Origin: Microbacterium sp. BLY
GTDB lineage: Bacteria; Actinomycetota; Actinomycetes; Actinomycetales; Microbacteriaceae
NCBI RefSeq assembly: GCF_017939615.1
Contig: NZ_JAGKSR010000001.1
Coordinates: 558,001 to 622,000, forward strand
Direction of reading: 5' to 3'
DNA length: 64,000 bases
In this document: piece by piece, positions 25,214 through 32,719 of the stretch
Numbering within the stretch: position 1 is the first letter of the stretch
How the letters are laid out: every line of letters starts with the position of its first letter
Made by a program: the position numbers and the translations under genes
The notes under the pieces: model-generated
Databases searched by the model: none
Seen by the model: only the letters and a program-made list of their open reading frames with translations
What the model was told of the DNA's origin: nothing

Positions 25214-26764
25214 CTACTGGATGGAGGTGGTCCGCAGGTACTGCAGCGAGCCGTTCGCCATCGGGGTGAATCCGTCGACGGTGGAGGACGTCGCGGTGTA
25301 GGTGTAGCTGGTGAACAGCCAGATCCAGGCGGCGTTGTCCTCGAGGTTCTCGGACACCTGCGCGTAGATGTCCTTGCGCTTCTCGGGGTCGGCCGTCTCG
25401 CGGCCCTCGGCGAACAGCGCGTCGAGCTCGGGCGAGGAGTAGCCGGCAACCTTGTTCAGGTTGCCGGTGCTGGTGAAGTAGCGGCCGTACATGCCGTCGG
25501 GGTCGGGGCGTCCGCCGTTGAGGGCGACCGCGGCGTCGAAGTCGGCGGCGATCCACCGGTCGACGAACGCGCCGGACTCGAGCACCTCGAGGTCGAGCGT
25601 GATGTTCGCGTCGGCGAGCTGCGCCTTCAGGTTCTGCGCCTCGTTGACGGAGGTGGCGTACTCGCCCTGGGACACGATCGTCTTGACGGTGACGCCGTCC
25701 TCCTTTCCGGCCTTCTTCAGGTACTCGGCCGCCTTGTCGAGGTCGCGCTCCGGGCACGGACGCGCGTCGGGGTCGGACTTGAAGGCGGGCGAGGTGATCG
25801 GACCGGTGACCTCGCCCTCGCCGAGCGCGGCGGTGTCGAGCACCTCCTGGCGGTCGATCGCGCACTGCATCGCGAGACGCACGTTGACGTCGGTGAGGTC
25901 GCCGCGCGTGGCGTTGAGCTGCAGGGCGTGGTAGCTGAGCTGCGGCGTCGTCGCGACCTCGACGTTCGCGCCCTCGGCGGTCTGCGCGACGAGCGGGTCG
26001 TCGAACACCGCGAGCTGCACGTTGCCGGACTGCATCGCCGAGACGATGGACGACTCGTCCGGGATCACGCGGAACTCGACGGTGTCGAGCAGCGCGGTGT
26101 CGCCCCAGTAGTCGTCGTTCTTGGCCAGCGTGAGCGACTGGCTCGGGGTGCGGTCCTCCAGCACGAACGGGCCGGTGCCGTTCGGCGTGGTGTTGAGCGC
26201 CTCCTCGGTGTCGTCCGACGAGAGCATCGCCATGTTGATGACGGCGAGGTTCGCGGGCAGGGCGGCGTCGGGGGCGCTGAGGGTGAGGGTGACGGTGTTC
26301 TCGTCAGTGGCCTCGACGGCGGCGACGGAGGCGAGCGAGCTCGCGGCCACCGCGGCGGTCGCCTCGTCGGCGATGGCGTCCAGCGAGTACTTCACGTCGG
26401 CGGAGTCGAAGGCGCTGCCGTCCGCGAACGTGACGCCCTCGCGGAGGTGGAGGGTGACGGTCAGGCCGTCCTCGGAGACGTCCCACGACTCGGCGAGACC
26501 GGGGACGACGTTGAGCTCCTCGTCGAACTCGGTCAGCGTGCCGTACAGGTTCTGCAGGACGTTGACCGCCTGGAACTGGGTGGCCTTCCACGGGAAGAGC
26601 GTGTCGGGATCGCTCGTGACGCCGATGACGAGGTCGCCACCGGCGGCTCCCGATCCGCCGTCGGACGGGTTCGATGCGGGCGCGGAACACCCGGTCATGA
26701 CGAGCGCCGCGGCGAGGCCCGTGGCGGTGAGGGCGCCGAGGGACGCCCACCGTGCTGTGCTCAT
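25214..26764 (-). CDS. Peptide/muropeptide ABC substrate-binding lipoprotein (SBP_bac_5)
   Basis: 516-residue extracytoplasmic lipoprotein. The signal peptide ends in the lipobox MTGC with C26 as the anchor, followed by a Ser/Gly/Asp linker. The mature part follows the family-5 (DppA/OppA) pattern: LVIGVTSDPDTLFPW, GLAESWDVSEDGLTVTLHLREGVTFADG and the hinge-lobe block CAIDRQEVLDTA. A strong AGGAGG ribosome site stands 8 bases before the ATG. First gene of the murQ-anmK operon and presumably the most expressed. Cargo is inferred as murein peptides or muropeptides from the downstream enzymes; ordinary oligopeptides are the alternative. Confidence 0.92.
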   Translation of the reverse strand: MSTARWASLGALTATGLAAALVMTGCSAPASNPSDGGSGAAGGDLVIGVTSDPDTLFPWKATQFQAVNVLQNLYGTLTEFDEELNVVPGLAESWDVSEDGLTVTLHLREGVTFADGSAFDSADVKYSLDAIADEATAAVAASSLASVAAVEATDENTVTLTLSAPDAALPANLAVINMAMLSSDDTEEALNTTPNGTGPFVLEDRTPSQSLTLAKNDDYWGDTALLDTVEFRVIPDESSIVSAMQSGNVQLAVFDDPLVAQTAEGANVEVATTPQLSYHALQLNATRGDLTDVNVRLAMQCAIDRQEVLDTAALGEGEVTGPITSPAFKSDPDARPCPERDLDKAAEYLKKAGKEDGVTVKTIVSQGEYATSVNEAQNLKAQLADANITLDLEVLESGAFVDRWIAADFDAAVALNGGRPDPDGMYGRYFTSTGNLNKVAGYSSPELDALFAEGRETADPEKRKDIYAQVSENLEDNAAWIWLFTSYTYTATSSTVDGFTPMANGSLQYLRTTSIQ

Positions 26765-26850
26765 GCTGTTTCCTCCTGGCTGGGACCGCGTCGCCCTGGC
26801 TCGGATCAGGCGGTGCTGCCTGATGTCCCGCGAACATCGTCGGTCTGGGT

Positions 26851-26897
26851 AAGTACCAAAAGTACACGAAAGTACCTACGCGTGTAACAGAAGTTCC
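26851..26897. promoter_or_regulatory. Phased AAGTACC-type repeats between the binding-protein and regulator genes
   Basis: AAGTACC at 26851-26857, AAAGTAC ending at 26865, AAAGTACC at 26869-26876 and AAGTTCC at 26891-26897. AGTAC cores begin about 9-10 bases apart, then two turns further, so they lie on roughly one helix face. The stretch is markedly AT-richer than its surroundings and sits in the 164-base divergent gap, a natural site for the RpiR-type regulator. Confidence 0.6.
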
Positions 26898-26928
26898 TCT
26901 AGTGTTATGAACACCGATCGGAGACCCC

Positions 26929-27828
26929 ATGCCCCACGACGACGCCCGCGACGACGCCGGCGCCCCTCTCGTGCTCGTCCGGATGCGCGCGCTGCGTCCC
27001 GAACTCCGGCCCAGCGAGCAACGCATCGCCGATCTCTTCCTCGCCGACCCCGCCGGGACCGCCGGGCTCTCGGTGGCCGAGCTCGCGCACCGCTGCGACA
27101 CGTCGACCACGTCCGTCGTGCGGTTCTGCAAGCGCCTCGGCTACGAGCATGTGCGGGAACTGCGCAACCACGTGCTGCGCGAGGTGGAGCGCGAGACCTT
27201 CGACACCGCCGCGCTTCCCGCCGTCTCCGGCGACATCGACCGCAACGACACGCTGACCGACATCGTCGCGAAGGTATCGCTCGCCGAGACGCTCTCCCTC
27301 GCCGACACCGCCAAGGTGCTCGATACGGACGCGCTCCGCGCCACGGTCGAGGCCATCACCTCCTCCACCCGGGTGGACATCTTCGGTGTGGGGGCGAGCT
27401 CCATCGTCGGCCTCGACCTCCAGCGCAAGCTCACCCGGATCGGGCGGACAGCGCTGGAGTGGTCCGACCCGCACGCCGCCTGGACCTCGGCGGCCACCCT
27501 CGGGCCGGGGAACGTCGCGATCGCCGTGTCGCACACGGGTGCCACCACCGACACCATCGAGTTCCTCCTCCTCGCCCGCCAGGCCGGCGCGACGACGATC
27601 GCCATCACCAATCACGCCGGCTCGCCGCTCGCCGGTCAGGCCGACATCGTGCTGACCACCGCCGCGCGCGAGACCGGCTTCCGCTCCGGGGCGCTGGGCA
27701 GCCGGATCGCCCAGCTCATGGTCGTCGACTGCATCTTCATCGGCGTCGCGCAGTCGAACTACGACCGCTCGATGGAAGCCCTCCGCGACACCTTCGCCGC
27801 CGTGCACCATGTGCGCGGAGGAGCCTGA
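26929..27828 (+). CDS. RpiR/MurR-family transcriptional regulator (HTH + SIS)
   Basis: 299-residue regulator. The N-terminal HTH_6 domain (residues about 15-85; SEQRIADLFLADP, VAELAHRCDTSTTSVVRFCKRLGYE) binds DNA; the C-terminal SIS domain (about 128-265; VDIFGVGASSIVGLDLQRKLTRIG, VAIAVSHTGATTDTIEF) binds a phosphosugar. In E. coli and Bacillus, MurR proteins of this family sense MurNAc-6-P and control murQ. Divergent placement from an operon encoding the enzymes that make and consume MurNAc-6-P supports the same ligand. A GGAG ribosome site precedes the ATG. It shares a message with the MFS gene one base downstream. Confidence 0.9.
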   Translation: MPHDDARDDAGAPLVLVRMRALRPELRPSEQRIADLFLADPAGTAGLSVAELAHRCDTSTTSVVRFCKRLGYEHVRELRNHVLREVERETFDTAALPAVSGDIDRNDTLTDIVAKVSLAETLSLADTAKVLDTDALRATVEAITSSTRVDIFGVGASSIVGLDLQRKLTRIGRTALEWSDPHAAWTSAATLGPGNVAIAVSHTGATTDTIEFLLLARQAGATTIAITNHAGSPLAGQADIVLTTAARETGFRSGALGSRIAQLMVVDCIFIGVAQSNYDRSMEALRDTFAAVHHVRGGA

Positions 27829-27829
27829 G

Positions 27830-28972
27830 GTGGCCGCCCGCCGGCTCCGCGTCGGCCTGTTCGCGGCGTTCGGCGGACTCGGCGTCACTGCGGCGTTCGT
27901 CCCCGCGGTCCTGCCCTCCGCGGAGCGCGCGACGGGCGCCGACCTGAGCGCCGCCGTCCCCGTCCTCTTCGCGGGACTGCTCGCCGGGGTCCTCCTGTCG
28001 GGTCCGCTCCTGGTGCGCCGCCCGCCCCGGACGACGCTCGTGGTGGGCAGCCTGCTGCAGGCGGTCGCCGTCGTCGGCGTGGCCCTGGCCACCGACCCCG
28101 GCGTCTTCCTCGCGTCCGCCGCAATCGCCGGGCTCGGGTTCGGGCTCGTCGAGGCGGCGGGCTCGGTGGCCGCCAAGGCCGCCGGCACGGGGAGCGCGAC
28201 CGGCCTGCTCAGCGCCCTGATGGGCACGGTCGCCGTGTGCGCGGCCGTCACGCCGCTCGTCGTGGCGCTCGGGGCGGAGGTCCGTCCGGCGCTGTCCGTG
28301 CTCGCGGCGGTGCCGCTCACGACCGTGGCGGTGCTGATCGGCACCCCTGCCGGCGCACGAGCGACCGAAGCCCCGGCACGCCGCGACGCGCGCTCGCTGC
28401 TCGTCCTCCTCCCCTTCGCGCTGGCGCTGCCGCTCTACGTCGGCGTCGAGACCGTGCTGTCCGGCTGGTCGGCCGTGATCCCGGAGCGCGTGCTCGCGAT
28501 CGACCCGGCGGTCGCCGCGCTCGGCACCTCGGCCTTCTGGGCGCTGATGGCCGTCGGTCGATTCGGTGCGGCCGCGCTCCGGCGCGCCGCGGTACCGCCG
28601 CTCGCCCTGCTCGCGACCGCGACCGGTGCCGCTGCGGTCCTCCTGGTGCTCGCCGGCGTGCTCCTCGGCGAGCAGCCGGTCGCGGCGCTGGTCATCCTGG
28701 CGGGGGTGGTGGTGCTGCTGGCCCCGAGCTACGGGCTCATCCTCGGGCTCGCGCTCGACCGTCTCGACCCGGCCCGCAGTGCCGCCGTCACCGGTGCGCT
28801 CGTGGCCTGCGGGGCGGTCGGCGGCACGTTCGTCCCCGCCCTCGTCCTGCTGATCGGGCGCGACCCGGCGTCGAGCGTCACCTTCCTCATGTCCGCCGTG
28901 CTGTGCGCGGTCATCCCCCTGCTGATGCTCGTCGCATCGCGCTCCGGACGCCCCGTCCCGGCGCTGCGGTGA
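27830..28972 (+). CDS. MFS transporter, 12-TMS, downstream of the RpiR gene
   Basis: 380-residue hydrophobic protein with Ala/Val/Leu-rich helices in two halves separated by a polar loop (GTPAGARATEAPARRDARS). The second half starts LLVLLPFALALPLYVGVETVLSGWSA, resembling FucP/NanT-like or general MFS carriers. GTG at 27830 begins one base after the regulator stop and has a GGAGG ribosome site inside the regulator's last codons, so expression is coupled. It may move a sugar or peptide connected with murein recycling, but no substrate signature is seen. Confidence 0.8.
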   Translation: MAARRLRVGLFAAFGGLGVTAAFVPAVLPSAERATGADLSAAVPVLFAGLLAGVLLSGPLLVRRPPRTTLVVGSLLQAVAVVGVALATDPGVFLASAAIAGLGFGLVEAAGSVAAKAAGTGSATGLLSALMGTVAVCAAVTPLVVALGAEVRPALSVLAAVPLTTVAVLIGTPAGARATEAPARRDARSLLVLLPFALALPLYVGVETVLSGWSAVIPERVLAIDPAVAALGTSAFWALMAVGRFGAAALRRAAVPPLALLATATGAAAVLLVLAGVLLGEQPVAALVILAGVVVLLAPSYGLILGLALDRLDPARSAAVTGALVACGAVGGTFVPALVLLIGRDPASSVTFLMSAVLCAVIPLLMLVASRSGRPVPALR

Positions 28973-29094
28973 CAGACTCTTCCTCCCCCATCGGGTCGTC
29001 GCGCGGCCTCTTCACAGATGCCGGAATTCCGACGGGCACCCGCACGGCGACCACGTATCGTCGAAGCCACACCCGCACCGAGGAAGGGAACACC

Positions 29095-29430
29095 GTGGCC
29101 ACAGACACGCTCACGATCATCGTCAGCGCGATCGGCAGCGTGCTCACCCTCGGCGCGAGCCTCTTCGCGGCGGGGGCCTGGATGATCCGTCGCATCGACG
29201 ACCGCATCGACACCGTGGAGACGAAGCTCGGCACCCGCATCGACACCGTGGAGACGAAGCTCGGCACACGCATCGACTCCGTGGAGTCGAAAATCGGCAC
29301 CCGCATCGACTCCGTCGAAGAGAAGCTCGGCGCCCGCATCGATGCGGTGGCGGCGGACGTCACGGATCTGAAGATCGCCGTCGCCCGCCTCGAGGGGCCG
29401 CCGCGACGCCTGCTCGTGTCGGGAGGCTGA
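29095..29430 (+). CDS. Membrane-anchored coiled-coil protein with four 11-residue repeats
   Basis: 111-residue protein. An N-terminal transmembrane helix (LTIIVSAIGSVLTLGASLFAAGAWMI, about residues 6-31) leads into four consecutive hendecads of the form RIDTVETKLGT at 37-47, 48-58, 59-69 and 70-80, followed by a further amphipathic helix and a basic tail (PPRRLLVSGG). The 11-residue period (3/11 hydrophobic) predicts a right-handed or straight coiled coil. A good ribosome site (AGGAAGGGA) precedes the GTG start. Function unknown; similar small proteins are annotated as hypothetical or as apolipoprotein-like. It is preceded by 122 bases without a gene. Confidence 0.75.
   Translation: MATDTLTIIVSAIGSVLTLGASLFAAGAWMIRRIDDRIDTVETKLGTRIDTVETKLGTRIDSVESKIGTRIDSVEEKLGARIDAVAADVTDLKIAVARLEGPPRRLLVSGG
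29203..29334 (+). repeat. Four tandem 33-bp repeats coding for the hendecads
   Basis: Units begin CGCATCGACACCGTGGAGAC; the first two are almost identical at DNA level, the last two have drifted. Recent tandem duplication of an 11-codon unit is the simplest reading. Confidence 0.75.
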
Positions 29431-29438
29431 GGCTCCCG

Positions 29439-30341
29439 TCAGCGCAGGACGAGGGCGGCGGCGCCGATCAACGGCCCCTCGTCGCCCAGGCCCGAGCGGA
29501 CGACGCGCGTGCGGCGGGAGTACTCATGCACGGCGCTGGCGGTGAGAGCCTGCTGGACGAGGTCGATGTAGTCGGATGACACCCGCGAGAAGCCGCCGCC
29601 GATGGCGACGACGTCGAGATCGACGAGGGTCGCGGCATCGGCCAGCGCCTCCCCGACGGCGCGGGCGGAGCGTTCGATCGCGGCGCGGGCGACGGCGACA
29701 CCGGCCACGGCGTCCCGGGCCAGGTCTTCTCCGGTCGCGCCGGACCAGCCCTGCTCCCGCGCCCAGGCCGCGCTGGCTGGTCCGGAGGCGATCTCCTCGA
29801 GAGTGAGGCCGCCCTCGCGGCGCACCTGCCCGAGGTGCCCGGCGTTGCCGCTGGCCCCCGGCACATACGCACCGCCCACGACGAAACCGCCGCCGACACC
29901 GGTGGACACGACGATCGACAGGGAGGCCCCCGCCTCCTGCGTCGCCCCCAGCCAGGACTCCGCGAGCGCGAGCGCGCCGCCGTCGTGACCGAGGATCGCC
30001 GGGACGTCCCGCCCGAGCGCGGCCGCGGCCGCGTCGGCGACCGCCGCCACGAGTCCGAAGCCTCGCGCGAGGGGCATGTTCACCGGCAGGATCTCGCCGC
30101 GGGTCCGATCCACAGGACCCGCGCTGCCGATCCCGGCGCCGACGAGCTCCGCGTCGGCGGGGAGGGCGGCGAGCGCCTGCCGCACGATCGCGTCGACCGC
30201 GTCCGTCAGCGATGCCGGCGTCGCCTCCCGGCCGGTGGGCTGCCGGCTGCGGCTGCCGGGGACGAGCGCGCCGTCGTCGGCGACGAGGGCGGCTTCCATC
30301 TTCGTGCCGCCCACATCGACGGCCAGGGCGTACCGGGTCAC
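29439..30341 (-). CDS. ROK-family sugar kinase
   Basis: 300-residue kinase. The ATP-binding motif DVGGTKMEAAL is at residues 9-19, GAGIGSAGPVD and HDGGALALAE follow, and the ROK consensus region appears as VSTGVGGGFVVGGAYVPGASGNAGHLG with the expected His. The CxCGxxGCxE zinc cluster of many ROK proteins is absent (QVRREGGLTLEE instead), so it belongs to a zinc-less subgroup. Probable substrate: glucose or another hexose. GTG at 30341 overlaps the pyrE stop by 4 bases, an unusual partner. Whether it supplies GlcNAc/Glc phosphorylation cannot be told. Confidence 0.86.
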   Translation of the reverse strand: MTRYALAVDVGGTKMEAALVADDGALVPGSRSRQPTGREATPASLTDAVDAIVRQALAALPADAELVGAGIGSAGPVDRTRGEILPVNMPLARGFGLVAAVADAAAAALGRDVPAILGHDGGALALAESWLGATQEAGASLSIVVSTGVGGGFVVGGAYVPGASGNAGHLGQVRREGGLTLEEIASGPASAAWAREQGWSGATGEDLARDAVAGVAVARAAIERSARAVGEALADAATLVDLDVVAIGGGFSRVSSDYIDLVQQALTASAVHEYSRRTRVVRSGLGDEGPLIGAAALVLR

Positions 30342-30898
30342 TGCGGGTCGAGTCCGAGGTCGTCGAGGTCGAACGCCGCACGCCACTCCAGGCCTTCGGC
30401 CTCGATGGCCGCCTGGGCGCCGGTCTTGCGATCGACGATCACCGCGACGGCGACCACCTCCGCGCCTTCCTTGCGGAGCGCCTCGACGGCCTTGAGCGCG
30501 GACTGCCCGGTGGTCGAGGTGTCCTCCAGCACGACCACGCGCTTGCCCTTCACGTCGGCGCCCTCGATCTGGCGGCCGCGTCCGTGGTCCTTCGGCTCCT
30601 TGCGCACCACGAACGCGTCCAGCGGACGATCGGTGCCGACCGAGGCGTGCAGCACGGCGTTCGCGATCGGGTCGGCCCCGAGCGTGAGACCGCCGACGGC
30701 GACGACGTCGAGATCGGCGATCAGGTCGCGCATGATGCGGCCGATCGCCGGGGCGGCGCGGTGGTCGAGGGTGAGCTTGCGCATGTCGACGTAGTACGTC
30801 GCCTTCTTGCCGCTGGAGAGGGTGAAGTCGCCGTGGAACACGGCCTCGTCGGTGATGAGATCGAGGAGGGTCTGGCGGTCTGCGTCGAGTGCGGTCAC
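30338..30898 (-). CDS. pyrE: Orotate phosphoribosyltransferase
   Basis: 186-residue enzyme of de novo pyrimidine synthesis, joining orotate and PRPP to OMP. The PRPP-binding loop is VVVLEDTSTTGQSALKAVEAL (hydrophobic strand, acidic pair replaced by ED, then TSTTG), and the catalytic flexible loop is RKEPKDHGRGRQIEG with the conserved Lys and His. The FTLSSGKKATYYVDMRKL start is typical of PyrE. GTG at 30898 lies seven bases after TACACT; GTG at 30919 would add seven residues. Divergent from xthA over 37 bases with two back-to-back -10 boxes. Confidence 0.95.
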   Translation of the reverse strand: MTALDADRQTLLDLITDEAVFHGDFTLSSGKKATYYVDMRKLTLDHRAAPAIGRIMRDLIADLDVVAVGGLTLGADPIANAVLHASVGTDRPLDAFVVRKEPKDHGRGRQIEGADVKGKRVVVLEDTSTTGQSALKAVEALRKEGAEVVAVAVIVDRKTGAQAAIEAEGLEWRAAFDLDDLGLDPQ

Positions 30899-30905
30899 GG
30901 CATCC

Positions 30906-30911
30906 AGTGTA
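30906..30911 (-). promoter_or_regulatory. -10 box TACACT of pyrE
   Basis: Minus-strand TACACT, seven bases before the GTG at 30898. Confidence 0.45.
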
Positions 30912-30923
30912 GGAGGCACACCC

Positions 30924-30929
30924 TAGGCT
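30924..30929 (+). promoter_or_regulatory. -10 box TAGGCT of xthA
   Basis: TAGGCT ends six bases before the ATG at 30936; its divergent partner box lies only 13 bases away. Confidence 0.5.
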
Positions 30930-30935
30930 GGACGC

Positions 30936-31781
30936 ATGCGCTTGGCCACCTGGAACGTCAACTCCATCCGCACCCGTGTCGCCCGTACCGTCGAGTTCGC
31001 CGTCCGTGAAGACGTCGACGTGCTCGCGATGCAGGAGGTGAAGTGCAAGCCGGAGCAGTTCCCGTACGCGCCGTTCGAGGAGGCCGGGTACCACGTCGAG
31101 GTCCACGGCCTGAATCAGTGGAACGGCGTCGCGATCGCGAGCCGGCTGCCCGTCACCGACGTCCGCACCGCGTTCGACGGCATGCCCGGGTTCGCGAAGG
31201 GCCATGAGGGCCCCGACGCCCCGCAGGAGGCGCGGGCGCTGGGCGTCCTGGTCGACGGCGTGCGCGTCTGGAGCCTGTACGTGCCCAACGGCCGTTCGCT
31301 GGACGACCCGCACTACGCCTACAAGCTGCACTGGCTCGAACAGCTCCGGCGGTCCACGGCGGCCGAGCTGTCGGCGAACCCCGACCTCCCCCTCGCGCTC
31401 GTCGGAGACTTCAACATCATCCCTTTCGACCACGACAACGGCGACCCCGACATCGTGGTCGGCCGCTCCACCCACGTCTCCCCCGCCGAGCGCGACGCGT
31501 TCTTCGCCCTGGAGGACGCCGGCGTGACCGACGTCGTGCGGCCGCTGCTCCCGGAGGGCTACACCTACTGGGACTACCAGCGGCTGAAGTTCCCCCGTAA
31601 CGAGGGCATCCGCATCGACTTCATCCTCGGATCGAAGACCTTCGCCGACGCGGTCACCGGCGCGGCGATCCACCGCAACGAGCGCAAGGGTGAGCAGCCC
31701 AGCGACCACGTGCCCGTCGTGGTCGACCTCGACCTCGGCGGCGACGACGCCGACGACGACCTGCCGATGATCTTCTCCTGA
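30936..31781 (+). CDS. xthA: Exodeoxyribonuclease III family AP endonuclease
   Basis: 281-residue base-excision-repair nuclease. Catalytic blocks: WNVNSIR near the N-terminus (Asn7), MQEVKCKPEQF with metal ligand Glu34, YVPNGRS, LVGDFNIIP (Asp and Asn), and SDHVPVVVDL at the C-terminus with the active Asp-His pair. A short acidic tail (GGDDADDDLPMIFS) follows. Length is typical. The stop at 31781 is directly followed by the 42-bp tandem repeat array. Confidence 0.95.
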   Translation: MRLATWNVNSIRTRVARTVEFAVREDVDVLAMQEVKCKPEQFPYAPFEEAGYHVEVHGLNQWNGVAIASRLPVTDVRTAFDGMPGFAKGHEGPDAPQEARALGVLVDGVRVWSLYVPNGRSLDDPHYAYKLHWLEQLRRSTAAELSANPDLPLALVGDFNIIPFDHDNGDPDIVVGRSTHVSPAERDAFFALEDAGVTDVVRPLLPEGYTYWDYQRLKFPRNEGIRIDFILGSKTFADAVTGAAIHRNERKGEQPSDHVPVVVDLDLGGDDADDDLPMIFS

Positions 31782-31893
31782 CCCTTCGACAGGCTCAGGG
31801 ACCCATCGCATGGCAAGCACCGGCCCTTCGACAGGCTCAGGGACCCATCGCGTGGCAGGCACCGGCCCTTCGACAGGCTCGGGGACCCATCGG
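31782..31893. repeat. Three-copy 42-bp tandem array of the PEPVEG-type element
   Basis: The core CCCTTCGACAGGCTCAGG followed by GACCCATCG occurs at 31782, 31824 and 31866, exactly 42 bases apart. It starts one base after the xthA stop and ends at the GTG of the HAD gene. The core contains the dyad-like arms TCGAC...GGCTC and reads WVPEPVEG on the minus strand or GPSTGSGTHRV on the plus strand. 42 bases is 14 codons, so the array is open in the HAD frame. Confidence 0.9.
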
Positions 31894-32703
31894 GTGCGGC
31901 TGATCGCGACCGATCTCGACGGCACGCTGCTCGACGGCTCGTCCGCGGTGACCGTCCGCACCCGCGCCGCGCTCGACGCCGCCCGGCTCGCGGGGATCAC
32001 CGTGGTGCCGGTCACCGCCCGCCAGCCCATCGGCCTGCGCGCGATCGCCGCGGATGCCGGATTCGACGGGTGGGCGCTGTGCGGGAACGGCGCGTACGCG
32101 ACGCATCTCACCGAGGGCCGGATGCTGTTCGCGGAGGAGCTGCCGCCCGCGACGCTCCGCACGCTCGCGGAGGCGCTGCGGGCCAGCATCCCCGGTCTGC
32201 TCTTCGCGAGCGTGCGGGAGGGCGGCGAGACGTTCGTGGCGCAGCACGGCTATGCAGCCATCGCGCAGCTCTCCGACCACAAGCGCGACCCCGCGACCAT
32301 GGGCGGCGTGCCGCTGGAGGAGGTGCTCGCCGCGCCGACGCTCAAGCTCGTGATCCGGCACCCGGAGCTCGCGCCGGCCCCGCTCTTCGAGACCCTGCAG
32401 TCCCTCGGGCTCACCGGCTTCGAGGCCACGCTGTCGGGTGCCCCGTTCGTCGAGGTCATGGCGCAGGGCGTCACGAAGGCGACGGGACTCGCGCGGCTCT
32501 GCGCGCATCTGGGCATCGACCGCGCCGACGTCGTCGCCTTCGGCGACGCCCTCAACGACGTGGAGATGCTCCGCTGGGCCGGGCACGGCGTCGCGATGGC
32601 GCACGCGGAGCCGATCGTGCAGGAGGCCGCGGACGAGACCTGCGCCCGCAACGACGAGGACGGCGTGGCCCAGGTGATCGAGCGTCTCCTCGAAGACGTG
32701 TAG
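31894..32703 (+). CDS. Cof-type HAD-superfamily phosphatase (HAD-IIB)
   Basis: 269-residue phosphatase. Motif I is ATDLDGTLLDG (nucleophile and acid Asp), motif II VVPVTARQP, motif III Lys in VTKATGLARL and motif IV FGDALNDVEML. The cap domain is of the C2b type found in Cof/YbiV proteins that hydrolyse sugar phosphates and FMN-like substrates. The start is uncertain: GTG 31894 directly after the repeat array keeps a normal family N-terminus (VRLIATDLDG), whereas ATG 31810 would add 28 residues coded only by the repeats. Co-transcription with xthA is likely. Confidence 0.88.
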   Translation: MRLIATDLDGTLLDGSSAVTVRTRAALDAARLAGITVVPVTARQPIGLRAIAADAGFDGWALCGNGAYATHLTEGRMLFAEELPPATLRTLAEALRASIPGLLFASVREGGETFVAQHGYAAIAQLSDHKRDPATMGGVPLEEVLAAPTLKLVIRHPELAPAPLFETLQSLGLTGFEATLSGAPFVEVMAQGVTKATGLARLCAHLGIDRADVVAFGDALNDVEMLRWAGHGVAMAHAEPIVQEAADETCARNDEDGVAQVIERLLEDV

Positions 32704-32719
32704 CCGGCGGCCCGCGCGC

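Noticed and set aside
31810..31893. Start of the HAD phosphatase at ATG 31810
   Set aside because: The extra 28 residues would come only from the 42-bp repeat array, while GTG 31894 gives a normal HAD N-terminus. It cannot be excluded without N-terminal data.
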